Assembly (NCBI GenBank): GCA_023394875.1
Contig: JAEXAB010000003.1
Coordinates: forward strand, 310,001-374,000
Direction: 5' to 3'
Length of the DNA stretch: 64,000 bases
Source of the DNA: Bacillota bacterium
GTDB lineage: Bacteria > Bacillota > Clostridia > Christensenellales > DTU072
Numbering within the stretch: position 1 is the first letter of the stretch; each line of letters starts with the position of its first letter. A program made the position numbers and the translations under genes. The notes beneath the pieces are model-generated. The model worked only from the letters and a program-made list of their open reading frames with translations, did no database searches and was not told where the DNA came from. Of the stretch, positions 15,721-22,809 are shown one piece after another.

Positions 15721-18700
15721 TTATCTGCGCTTTTTGGCTGCAGTTACTATAATTGCTATTATCATGGAGAGTATTGTTACTCCTAAAAGTCCTGCGCTAA
15801 TTAATGTTGTCCAGTCCATAGACTTCTTGATTTCTACAATTTCGCCGCCCTTTAAGGAGCCGTCTTCGTTGTAAGTTCTAAGGTATTGATAGCCGTAATA
15901 ATACAACTTCTCTCCGTCAAAACTTAGTTTTCCGAAAACAGGGTCAGCCAGTTTGCCGTCCTTATGGAGATTCCAACCGGTGTTGGACTTAACAAGAGGG
16001 TTTTCTATTCTGTTATAGAATTTCTCACCAAAAGTACCCATTGTCAGATATAAAGTGCCTTTGCCGCTGATTTCGTTCTTGCCGTTGGCGTTAGTCAAAA
16101 TCTTCTTGCCGTTAGCGTCTAAGTAGAAAGTTTCGGTATAGGTGTGGTCGTGACCTGCTATTACTAAGGATACTCCGTTTTCGGCAAATAGCGGGGTTAA
16201 TTGCGCTCTCATACCTACAACGTCCTTGTCATAAGAGTGGGAACCTTCGCTATATAGGCTCTTGTGCATAATGATTACTTTATGTTGCTTTGTTGTGTTC
16301 TTCAGGTCGTTTACCAACCATTGATATTGGGTGCTGTGTAATTTGTTATCCTCTATATCGCTAGAGTTTATAACCGTGAAATGAACTCCCGAATAATCGA
16401 AGGAATAATAGAAACCGGTAAGTTGTTTTTGCTGAGCGGTAAGCGGATAGTTATAGTGGAATTGCAAATAGTTGTATTCATCGGTATATGCGTTCGCGCT
16501 TACTCCGCCATAGTACTCTACGTTGCTTGCCTTATCCAAAGAGAAATACTTTTCGTCATGGTTTCCGTTAGCAATAACTGTGGAATAGCTAGCATATATA
16601 TCTGGACTGCTGTTAATAAACCACTTAAACTGGGACAAGTTCCTGCTGTTGTCAGTAGCGTCGCCCGGGTTAATTAGGAAGCTTATTCCATTATCGAATA
16701 TTTTGCTTTCAAGAATGCTGCGGTAGAGAGTATCTATTCTTTGATAAGCAGATTCTGTTGAAGACTGCAAGTCGCTTGTAATAAGAGCATCAAAACTTCC
16801 TTTATCGTCAGCGGGAGCGGTAGTAAATTGATACCAATCACTCCAGTAACCTTTGCTTGCCGAACCTACTCTGTAAGCATAAGTTGTTGATGCGGTCAAA
16901 GTTGTGAGGTCTATTGTATGACGGCTTAATTCCACATACCCGGATTGCGCCCATATGCCAAGGTCGATTAGAGGTTTGGTTGTGCCGTAAACTTGAGTTG
17001 TAGCGGTTTTGGTTGTAGCGGCGTTCTTGTTGTAAGTGCCGTCTTCGTTTACTTTAACGTACTGAATAGCGCCGTCACTTACTCTTCTATCGGTAAAGTA
17101 AGTAAAGCTTTGCGACGTTGCGGGGTCAGAACCGAAGTTTGTTGTAAGCATGCTGGGAAGCTTGCCGTTTTCTAAGGAAATAACTTCTTCTCTTGCTTGT
17201 TTTACATAAGTAAATTCTTCTCCGCTATAAATGGTAACCAAATAGCCGTTTCCGTTGTTGTCGTCATGTGGGTCTAGGTGTCCGCCGTCACTTCCGAAAG
17301 CTGTCAGAATGTTGTAAGCGTATTCTCCCAAAGACTGTGTAAAGCTGTCGGTAATGTATTTATTAATAAGGTCGTAAATTATTTCGGGCAATGTGTAGTT
17401 TACTAAATCGATATGGAAACCTGTTTTTTCAATCAAACCGGTAACCAAGACATTGGTACCAAGCACTTTTAATATAGCGCCAAGGTTGAATTTATCAAGC
17501 TCTAACTTAAAGGTCTTTTCGCCGAAACCTAATACTGAACCTGCCGAACTTACCAAGCTCTTAAAGCCGGAGCTAATTCCTTCGCTTACGTCAAGGGTAG
17601 TAGTGCAAAGACCTTCTATAAGTTTCATAAGGCCTGTTTCGTCGTCCAACAAAGAATTTACCAGGAATTTTACGAAATTGCCGTTTTTAACTTCATTTAG
17701 TACAGCAACGTATGCTTTAGGCATATCGTTTACGGTAGCTACGTCTTCGCCGGTATTATGTCCCATATAGCAATACATAAATACTTCAAAGATTCCCGTG
17801 TCGCCAGCAATTTTTGTTTGGAGCAATCCGTATATCATATCTTCCAAAAATCCGAAAACTTTGTTTTCTTCTATTTTGAATAGAGGATTATCTCCCTTAT
17901 AGGTATAATCTTCCAAGATAACCAAGCTTATTTGTTTAATAAGGTTATCGGCAAGTTTTACTACGTCGTTGGCGTAGGAGCCTAAATCAATGGACATAAA
18001 ACCAAGACTGAATTTTATATTGGCAACCAAATCTCCCACTTTTTCGGTAATGGTAGGTTTAAGGAAAGAGCCAAGAGTGTTTTCTACGGCGTTGTCATAA
18101 ATCCTTCTTTTTGCATATTTGGAATAATCTGTAATATGTTTTGTGTTGTAATTTAAGAATTCTCCCAACTTGTTTTTTGCTACGTAGCCGTATTTGTCAT
18201 TAGCATATACGTTGTCGAACAAATCAATTGCGGGCACGGATACGTTGTTGTATGCGCTAAGCATAGCTTTTTCGGCATAACTAGTCCCAAAGGAGCCGTA
18301 TCTTATTTTTGTAATTTTTATCTGTGACTCTACCGAAACGTTGGAGGCGCTTTCAAAGTCGGTTATTTGATTGCCGTTAAAGCTTACTCTGCTTACTGTG
18401 GAGTTGGAGTGCATATGACCGGTAAAGACGTATCTCATACCAAGGTCAGCTAAGTAATCGGTCACTTCCTGCCAGTTGTAAATAATAAATCCGGTGGTTA
18501 TTTCTTCTTCATATTTCCAGTGAGGTATCAAAGAGTGGTGAGAAATACCGTTAATAACAGTGTTTTCCGCAGGCTTTAGGAAAGTCTTGTTTTCTTCCAG
18601 CCAAACTTGAGTGGTATTTTGAACCTGTCCGCCTAAGACGTGACCGTCTCTTGCATTACTTATTACTACGTCTAAGCCAACGCAGGTATATTTATCGTCA

Positions 18701-19614
18701 TGTCTTGCGGCAATAAATGTCATTTCGCCAAGAGCTAGGTCGATTCCGCCGTTGTCGTTGTTATAAGTATAGCTCATATCCGAAGAAGAAAAATATGAGC
18801 TGTTGTCGATGGTTTTTACCAAATTGGCGTCAAGTAACTTTGCCATAGTGATATCATCGGCATTTTCCACAGACATATCATAAGTTATGGTGTTGCCATT
18901 ATCTTTTTTCAGGAACTGCCAAGTATAAGTAAAATCAGAACTGAGGTTGCTGCGTACGTAAGTATAGCCTGAAGGAAGGTCGGCTGCCATATCGGCGTAA
19001 TATTCGTTTGCTTCTGCGTCCGTCATATTGGGATAGCCTAAACCTGCGTAAATTTTGGTGGCGTCCATACGGGCGGTATAGAGATCAACTACTTTCAAAC
19101 CGTTTATGTTGTCAAAACGGAAAGTGTCTTCGTTGTATAAGTCGTGGTTGCCTAAAACTACAAAAATCTGGAACTTGTCGTTGCCTTGAGCGGCTCTGAC
19201 GGTATTTTGCAATACGCGGAGCTTATTGGCTACGTCAACGTGGGATAATAATTCTCCGTCTTGACCTATATCGCCTGAAAGAACAATATAATCGGGAGGA
19301 TTATCGGCAAACGCCTGCAAACTTACGTCGAATATATTTTCGGCTTCCAACCACATTTTGGTGCTTTTTGCCATTATGTAGTTGTAAAAGAAATCATCAT
19401 TACCACTTGTAGTCACGTTGCCCGTATAGCACAATCTAAAAGGATAATAGTGCGTATCGGTAAGATGACCTATTGTTACGTTGCCTTCCTCTGTCCACGT
19501 AGCAGCCTTAGCCGAAGTCTGGCTAACCGTTATCATGACCATAGTAAAGCAAAGCGCGAAAATCAATACGAAAACTATGAGCAGCAGTTTGTTCGCTTTT
19601 ATTAATTTTGCCAT
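15721..19614 (-). CDS. Membrane-anchored protein with two metallophosphoesterase domains
   Basis: A 1297-residue exported protein. A signal peptide (about 1-37) is followed by a first calcineurin-type phosphoesterase domain: GHLTDTHYYP near 48, GDIGQDGE near 114, LGNHDLYNE near 153, HHSLIPHW near 355 and GHMHSN near 397. A mainly helical region of about 430 residues follows. A purple-acid-phosphatase-like beta domain (about 840-935) leads into the second phosphoesterase domain: SDLQSS, NPGDATDNS, NGNHDEKYF near 1013, MHKSLYSEGSHS and AGHDHTYTET near 1150. A C-terminal membrane helix (about 1270-1291) ends in KKRR; there is no LPXTG. Metal ligands of both sites appear present. The substrate is unknown; extracellular phosphate scavenging or nucleotide hydrolysis is possible. 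The start has AGGAGG upstream. Confidence 0.88.
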   Translation of the reverse strand: MAKLIKANKLLLIVFVLIFALCFTMVMITVSQTSAKAATWTEEGNVTIGHLTDTHYYPFRLCYTGNVTTSGNDDFFYNYIMAKSTKMWLEAENIFDVSLQAFADNPPDYIVLSGDIGQDGELLSHVDVANKLRVLQNTVRAAQGNDKFQIFVVLGNHDLYNEDTFRFDNINGLKVVDLYTARMDATKIYAGLGYPNMTDAEANEYYADMAADLPSGYTYVRSNLSSDFTYTWQFLKKDNGNTITYDMSVENADDITMAKLLDANLVKTIDNSSYFSSSDMSYTYNNDNGGIDLALGEMTFIAARHDDKYTCVGLDVVISNARDGHVLGGQVQNTTQVWLEENKTFLKPAENTVINGISHHSLIPHWKYEEEITTGFIIYNWQEVTDYLADLGMRYVFTGHMHSNSTVSRVSFNGNQITDFESASNVSVESQIKITKIRYGSFGTSYAEKAMLSAYNNVSVPAIDLFDNVYANDKYGYVAKNKLGEFLNYNTKHITDYSKYAKRRIYDNAVENTLGSFLKPTITEKVGDLVANIKFSLGFMSIDLGSYANDVVKLADNLIKQISLVILEDYTYKGDNPLFKIEENKVFGFLEDMIYGLLQTKIAGDTGIFEVFMYCYMGHNTGEDVATVNDMPKAYVAVLNEVKNGNFVKFLVNSLLDDETGLMKLIEGLCTTTLDVSEGISSGFKSLVSSAGSVLGFGEKTFKLELDKFNLGAILKVLGTNVLVTGLIEKTGFHIDLVNYTLPEIIYDLINKYITDSFTQSLGEYAYNILTAFGSDGGHLDPHDDNNGNGYLVTIYSGEEFTYVKQAREEVISLENGKLPSMLTTNFGSDPATSQSFTYFTDRRVSDGAIQYVKVNEDGTYNKNAATTKTATTQVYGTTKPLIDLGIWAQSGYVELSRHTIDLTTLTASTTYAYRVGSASKGYWSDWYQFTTAPADDKGSFDALITSDLQSSTESAYQRIDTLYRSILESKIFDNGISFLINPGDATDNSRNLSQFKWFINSSPDIYASYSTVIANGNHDEKYFSLDKASNVEYYGGVSANAYTDEYNYLQFHYNYPLTAQQKQLTGFYYSFDYSGVHFTVINSSDIEDNKLHSTQYQWLVNDLKNTTKQHKVIIMHKSLYSEGSHSYDKDVVGMRAQLTPLFAENGVSLVIAGHDHTYTETFYLDANGKKILTNANGKNEISGKGTLYLTMGTFGEKFYNRIENPLVKSNTGWNLHKDGKLADPVFGKLSFDGEKLYYYGYQYLRTYNEDGSLKGGEIVEIKKSMDWTTLISAGLLGVTILSMIIAIIVTAAKKRR

Positions 19615-19684
19615 TTTGCCTCCTGAATTTTTACCTAACTTTACTTAAACTATTGATAGATATATATATTTATTAACTTAAAAA

Positions 19685-19714
19685 TAATAACATAGATTTA
19701 ATAACGTTGTCAAT
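19685..19714 (-). promoter_or_regulatory. Promoter of the metallophosphoesterase gene
   Basis: On the minus strand TTGACA (19714-19709), 18-base spacer, TATTAT (19690-19685). It is divergent from the RNA promoter at 19753-19780, with 38 bases between the two -35 boxes. Confidence 0.68.
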
Positions 19715-19752
19715 ACCAAACCTAATATAAAATATTTAGCATAATTTGGCTG

Positions 19753-19780
19753 TTGACACCTATTTTAGGTGTGGTATAAT
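19753..19780 (+). promoter_or_regulatory. Near-consensus promoter of the 6S-like RNA
   Basis: TTGACA (19753-19758), 16-base spacer ending TGG, TATAAT (19775-19780). Both hexamers are perfect and an extended -10 is present, as expected for a strongly expressed stable RNA. No open reading frame with a ribosome binding site follows. Confidence 0.85.
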
Positions 19781-19786
19781 ATAATT

Positions 19787-20014
19787 AATCTGAGGTGTGC
19801 GTAACTGTAAGCTATTTTTTAACCGCAAACTATAAAAAAGGGATTTCGGAGTCCGAAAATATTTCTTATGTCATGCCCCCCGTAAAAGGCTAGGGGAAGA
19901 CAAACAGAAACGGCAGATAACCCACCTGCGAAAGCGGGTTTTAACACACTTACGGGTACGGCACTCTTGGAGCTAATATTAAAACGGCTGTCCACTTTCG
20001 GACAGCCGCTTTTT
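19787..20014 (+). ncRNA. ssrS: Probable 6S RNA (RNA polymerase regulator)
   Basis: A stable RNA of roughly 190 bases plus terminator is indicated by a perfect promoter, absence of coding potential and a strong terminator. The ends can pair (GTGC-GTAA near 19797 with TTAC-GG-GTAC near 19950). Internal hairpins include TTTCGG/CCGAAA (about 19845-19859), CCCC...GGGG with flanking GTC/GAC (about 19873-19902) and CCTGC-GAAA-GCGGG (about 19924-19937). A long, mostly unpaired rod with a central bubble and this length fits Firmicutes 6S RNA, which mimics an open promoter and binds the housekeeping holoenzyme. The name rests on overall resemblance, not on a covariance search. Hallmarks of SRP, RNase P and tmRNA were looked for and not seen. 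Confidence 0.6.
19985..20014 (+). terminator. Strong terminator, probably bidirectional
   Basis: CGGCTGTCC, loop ACTTTC, GGACAGCCG, then CTTTTT on the plus strand: nine perfect pairs. On the minus strand the same stem is followed by TTTTAATATT, just after the stop codon of the gene ending at 20017, so it probably serves both transcripts. Confidence 0.9.
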
Positions 20015-20016
20015 GT

Positions 20017-20304
20017 TTATAGCTTTTTTATTTTTTCCAGAACTTCTTTATACCCCCCCGCTCCTCTTCTGACGCAGTTACTAACCCGAGATAGTGTCGC
20101 CGAAGAAATATCGGTCAGCGCAATAATCTGCGCATAGGTATTCCCTTCCAAAAGGAGTTTGGCTGCTCTAAGACGTTGGGCAAACTGCTCAATTTCCGCC
20201 CCGGTAAAAATATCGGCAAAAAACAATCCGCATTCTTCTACGCTTTCTATACTTACAATAGCTTTCTTAAGATCAAGCAGCATATCGTCGGTTATTCTTT
20301 CCAC
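20017..20304 (-). CDS. TrpR-related regulator, YerC/YecD family
   Basis: A 95-residue helix-turn-helix protein of the Trp repressor superfamily (YerC/YecD group). It is all-helical with EIEQFAQRLRAAKLLLEG followed by the DNA-binding turn TYAQIIALTDISSATLSRVSN (read as two adjoining helices, about residues 55-76). It is the fourth gene of an amino-acid ABC transporter operon, 8 bases after the ATPase gene. The operon promoter carries a dyad very like the E. coli trp operator, so autoregulation in response to a transported amino acid is a reasonable hypothesis. The ligand is not known; in the YerC group as a whole the effector is unestablished. Confidence 0.9.
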   Translation of the reverse strand: MERITDDMLLDLKKAIVSIESVEECGLFFADIFTGAEIEQFAQRLRAAKLLLEGNTYAQIIALTDISSATLSRVSNCVRRGAGGYKEVLEKIKKL

Positions 20305-20312
20305 GCTTCCTC

Positions 20313-21179
20313 CTAAACAGTCTCCTGCGACTTTAATAAAAACGCCTTGGTTTTTGGGCTTTTTGGGTTATCAAATACCTCAATAGGGGTACCCGTTTCT
20401 TCAATTACGCCGTCAGCCATAAAAATAATTTTGTCGGCGACGTTTCGGGCAAACTCCATTTCGTGAGTAACAACAATCATTGTAGAATCGCTACTCTTTA
20501 ACCCCTTAATAACTTTTAATACCTCTCCGGTAAGTTCGGGATCCAGAGCGCTTGTAGGCTCGTCAAAACAAAGTACGTCAGGATCTAAAGCTAAAGCTCT
20601 CGCTATAGCCACTCTCTGACTTTGCCCGCCGCTTAATTCACACGGATAAGAGAACTTTTTTTCGCTTAAACCTACTCTCTTTAGCAAGGCTTCGGCTTTT
20701 TCTCTGTTTTTAACTTTACTTGACTTTGCTCCCTCTTTGATTTCGTTTAGTTTTTCTAAGAAATCTTTCTTGCTCCCTTTTTTGAAAAAGGTGTTCTTAA
20801 TAAGCTGGTATTTTTGAGCGCGGAATTTGTCTTTATCAAGTAAATTTTTGGCAAGCATAACGTTTTGCAATACGTTATATTGCGGAAATAAATTAAACGA
20901 TTGGAAAACCAGACTGAAATGCAGTCTTAGTTTCCTAAACCCGTCTTCACTGATTTTATTAGCGTTGCAGGCGTCGTAAAGTAGTTCTCCGTTAATATAA
21001 ATTTGTCCGCAGTCGGGGGTTTCCAAAAAATTAAGACATCTGAGTAAGGTTGTTTTGCCGCTGCCCGAAGAGCCGATTATTGCCACGACCTCTCCTTTTT
21101 CTACGGTAAAATCTATACTTTTCAGTACGCTTAGATCCCCGAAATTTTTGGTTATGTTTTTTACTTCCAAATATGCCAT
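20313..21179 (-). CDS. Amino-acid ABC transporter ATP-binding protein, with insertion
   Basis: ATPase of a polar-amino-acid uptake system (GlnQ/HisP type). It has 288 residues, about 45 more than usual. Walker A GSSGSGKTT (36-44), Q-loop at Gln93 in VFQSFNLFP, signature LSGGQ (182-186), Walker B LCFDEP (203-208) and switch His239 are all intact. The extra residues lie at about 112-157, between the Q-loop and the signature, within the helical subdomain that contacts the permease; they are very rich in Lys and Glu. It follows the permease with a 3-base gap. Specificity cannot be read from this subunit. Confidence 0.96.
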   Translation of the reverse strand: MAYLEVKNITKNFGDLSVLKSIDFTVEKGEVVAIIGSSGSGKTTLLRCLNFLETPDCGQIYINGELLYDACNANKISEDGFRKLRLHFSLVFQSFNLFPQYNVLQNVMLAKNLLDKDKFRAQKYQLIKNTFFKKGSKKDFLEKLNEIKEGAKSSKVKNREKAEALLKRVGLSEKKFSYPCELSGGQSQRVAIARALALDPDVLCFDEPTSALDPELTGEVLKVIKGLKSSDSTMIVVTHEMEFARNVADKIIFMADGVIEETGTPIEVFDNPKSPKTKAFLLKSQETV

Positions 21180-21182
21180 TTT

Positions 21183-21830
21183 TTATCCTTTGTAATAATC
21201 AAGTTTCTTTTCCAGCTTAGAAAAAAGCACGCTAAGCAGTCCGTTAAAAATCAGATAGAACAAGCCGGCGTAAAACAGAGGCCAAATAATTCCGTATACG
21301 TTTACTATCTGACTGGACACCCTTGTCAATTCCTCAACGGCTATTACGCGGGCAAGAGAGGTATCCTTAACCAAAGTTATAACTTCGTTACTCATAGGAG
21401 GTATTATTCTCTTTACTACCTGGAAAAGCACAATTTTGAAGAATATCTGTTTTTTACTTAGTCCCAAAACCTTGCCAGCCTCATACTGACCTTTGCTGAT
21501 ACTTTCTATTCCTCCGCGGTAAATTTCCGAAAAGTAACAGGCGTAGTTAATAACAAACGCAACGATAACGGCAAGAAGTCTGGAAGACATCGGCACGTCG
21601 AAAAGTAAACCCGGTCCGTAGAATACTACTATTACCTGGAGCATAAGAGGGGTGCCTCTTACAACCCAGACAATAAAGCGGAAAATATATTTTATCGGCT
21701 TGAATTTGTTCATAGAGCCGAAGGTTATTATTAGCCCTAAAGGGATTGCCATAAGCAATGTCAAGACAAAAATTAGACAAGTTATGCCAAACCCTTCCAG
21801 TAGCGATATGTTTACATCTGCAAAAGTCAT
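21183..21830 (-). CDS. Amino-acid ABC transporter permease
   Basis: Membrane subunit of the HisMQ/GlnP family, 215 residues, with about five membrane helices. The EAA coupling loop is visible as YEAGKVLGLSKKQIFFKIVLFQ-VV (around residues 117-138), followed by the typical RIIPPMSNEVITLVKDTSLA segment. A single permease gene implies a homodimer. It starts 1 base after the binding-protein gene stops, and the ATPase gene follows after 3 bases, so the three are one transcriptional unit. Confidence 0.96.
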   Translation of the reverse strand: MTFADVNISLLEGFGITCLIFVLTLLMAIPLGLIITFGSMNKFKPIKYIFRFIVWVVRGTPLMLQVIVVFYGPGLLFDVPMSSRLLAVIVAFVINYACYFSEIYRGGIESISKGQYEAGKVLGLSKKQIFFKIVLFQVVKRIIPPMSNEVITLVKDTSLARVIAVEELTRVSSQIVNVYGIIWPLFYAGLFYLIFNGLLSVLFSKLEKKLDYYKG

Positions 21831-21831
21831 A

Positions 21832-22674
21832 TTATTTCTTCTCTATCAAGCAGCCTTCTCCTGCCGAACCTGCTTCGGCTGTCATTCTGGCATTTGCCCA
21901 AGTAGCTGTGTCTTTTGTATATTTGGTTGCGTCAGCCTTTCTTATTACGGCAACCTGCTTGTTTTCCATATAAGGTGCGCTGATTTCCATAGATTCTTTA
22001 CGGGCGTCAGTTATTGTCATACCGTTCCAGATAATATCTATGCTTTTGGCGTTAAGTTCTACTTCCTTAGTATCCCAATCGATAAGTTGGAATTCTACGG
22101 TAAGATTAAGACTTGCAAAAACTTCTTTGGCAAGTTCGATATCAAAACCAATTAGTTCTTCACTATCGTTCTTATAAGCAATGGGAGCAAAAAGGGTATA
22201 GCCTACTATTACTTTGCCTTTGTTCTTTATATAAGTATAGTCGGCGTCTGCTTCGTTTACCGTATATGTCTTTGTGTCGTCAATAGCGATAACGTCGGCA
22301 AGACCGTATTTGGTAGCGATATCTGCAACGGAACCGTCTTTTTCCAAATCAACAATTGCTTGATTGATGGCGTTAATTATTCCGCTTCCCTTTCTTGCGG
22401 CTATGCCGTAATATTCGTTTTCAAAGCTGAAATCTTCAATCAGTTGCAAACTGGAGGCATAAGCGCTGTTATTCATATAGAAATTAGCCATAACGGAGTC
22501 CATAACACCAATGTCCGTTGTGCCCGAATTAAGTTCGGTCAAAATATCGGATTGCGCGTTAACGGCTACATATTCTTTTCCGTACTTTAATGTGTCTTTT
22601 GCGCAAGCGGCAAATGTCAACAAGCAGCTGATACAAACTACTAAAGCAACTATTGTTAAAATTGTTTTTTTCAT
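21832..22674 (-). CDS. Circularly permuted amino-acid substrate-binding lipoprotein
   Basis: Binding protein of the adjacent ABC transporter, family 3 (polar amino acids), 280 residues. The signal peptide ends in the lipobox TFAAC (Cys24). The domain order is reversed relative to the family. Residues about 30-130 (YVAVNAQSDIL, GTTDIGVMDSVMANFYM, YYGIAARKGSG and the terminal DGSVADIATKYGL) are what is normally the C-terminal part. Residues about 147-280 (KGKVIVGYTLFAPIAY, LIGFDIELAKEVF, DIIWNGMTIT, then EAGSAGEG at the very end) are normally the N-terminal part. Joining residue 280 to residue 28 would restore the ordinary sequence. The frame is intact and has a good ribosome binding site. Both halves of the ligand pocket are present, so it should be functional. 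Confidence 0.93.
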   Translation of the reverse strand: MKKTILTIVALVVCISCLLTFAACAKDTLKYGKEYVAVNAQSDILTELNSGTTDIGVMDSVMANFYMNNSAYASSLQLIEDFSFENEYYGIAARKGSGIINAINQAIVDLEKDGSVADIATKYGLADVIAIDDTKTYTVNEADADYTYIKNKGKVIVGYTLFAPIAYKNDSEELIGFDIELAKEVFASLNLTVEFQLIDWDTKEVELNAKSIDIIWNGMTITDARKESMEISAPYMENKQVAVIRKADATKYTKDTATWANARMTAEAGSAGEGCLIEKK

Positions 22675-22707
22675 TTTTTTTCTCCTTCAATTTCATTTGA
22701 TAGCCCT

Positions 22708-22736
22708 ATTATACTTTAGTTAGCTAAAGATGTAAA
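22708..22736 (-). promoter_or_regulatory. Promoter of the ABC transporter-yerC operon
   Basis: On the minus strand TTTACA (22736-22731), 17-base spacer, TATAAT (22713-22708). The spacer is filled by the dyad at 22714-22729. The leader is about 27 bases with a GAAGGAGAAA ribosome binding site before the ATG at 22674. Confidence 0.8.
22714..22729. promoter_or_regulatory. Operator-like dyad resembling the trp operator
   Basis: CTTTAGTTAGCTAAAG: perfect 6-base arms CTTTAG/CTAAAG around TTAG. It occupies the spacer between -35 and -10, where bound protein would block polymerase. The core TAGTTA-n-CTA matches the core of the E. coli trp operator ACTAGTTAACTAGT. The operon encodes a TrpR-related protein as its last gene. 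Binding is inferred. Confidence 0.6.
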
Positions 22737-22762
22737 GCGTTTTCTACTACTTTTTTCAACAA

Positions 22763-22793
22763 AAAAGCGGATGGAGTATTTTCCATCCGCTTT
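22763..22793 (-). terminator. Rho-independent terminator of the surface-protein operon
   Basis: On the minus strand AAAGCGGATGGA, loop AAATAC, TCCATCCGC, then TTTTTT. It lies 17 bases after the stop codon at 22810 and ends the two-gene transcript that begins near 32375. Confidence 0.9.
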
Positions 22794-22809
22794 CATAGAT
22801 AAGTTTCTT

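Noticed and set aside
19787..20014. SRP RNA, tmRNA, RNase P RNA or a riboswitch
   Set aside because: The SRP GGAAG/AGCAG core, a tmRNA tag frame with tRNA-like end, and RNase P conserved blocks were not found; no downstream gene on the same strand for a riboswitch to control.
21832..22674. The odd domain order of the binding protein could be a frameshift or assembly fault
   Set aside because: The frame is intact, has a normal signal peptide, lipobox and ribosome binding site, and both halves complement each other exactly without duplication or gap; one reading frame covers all of it.
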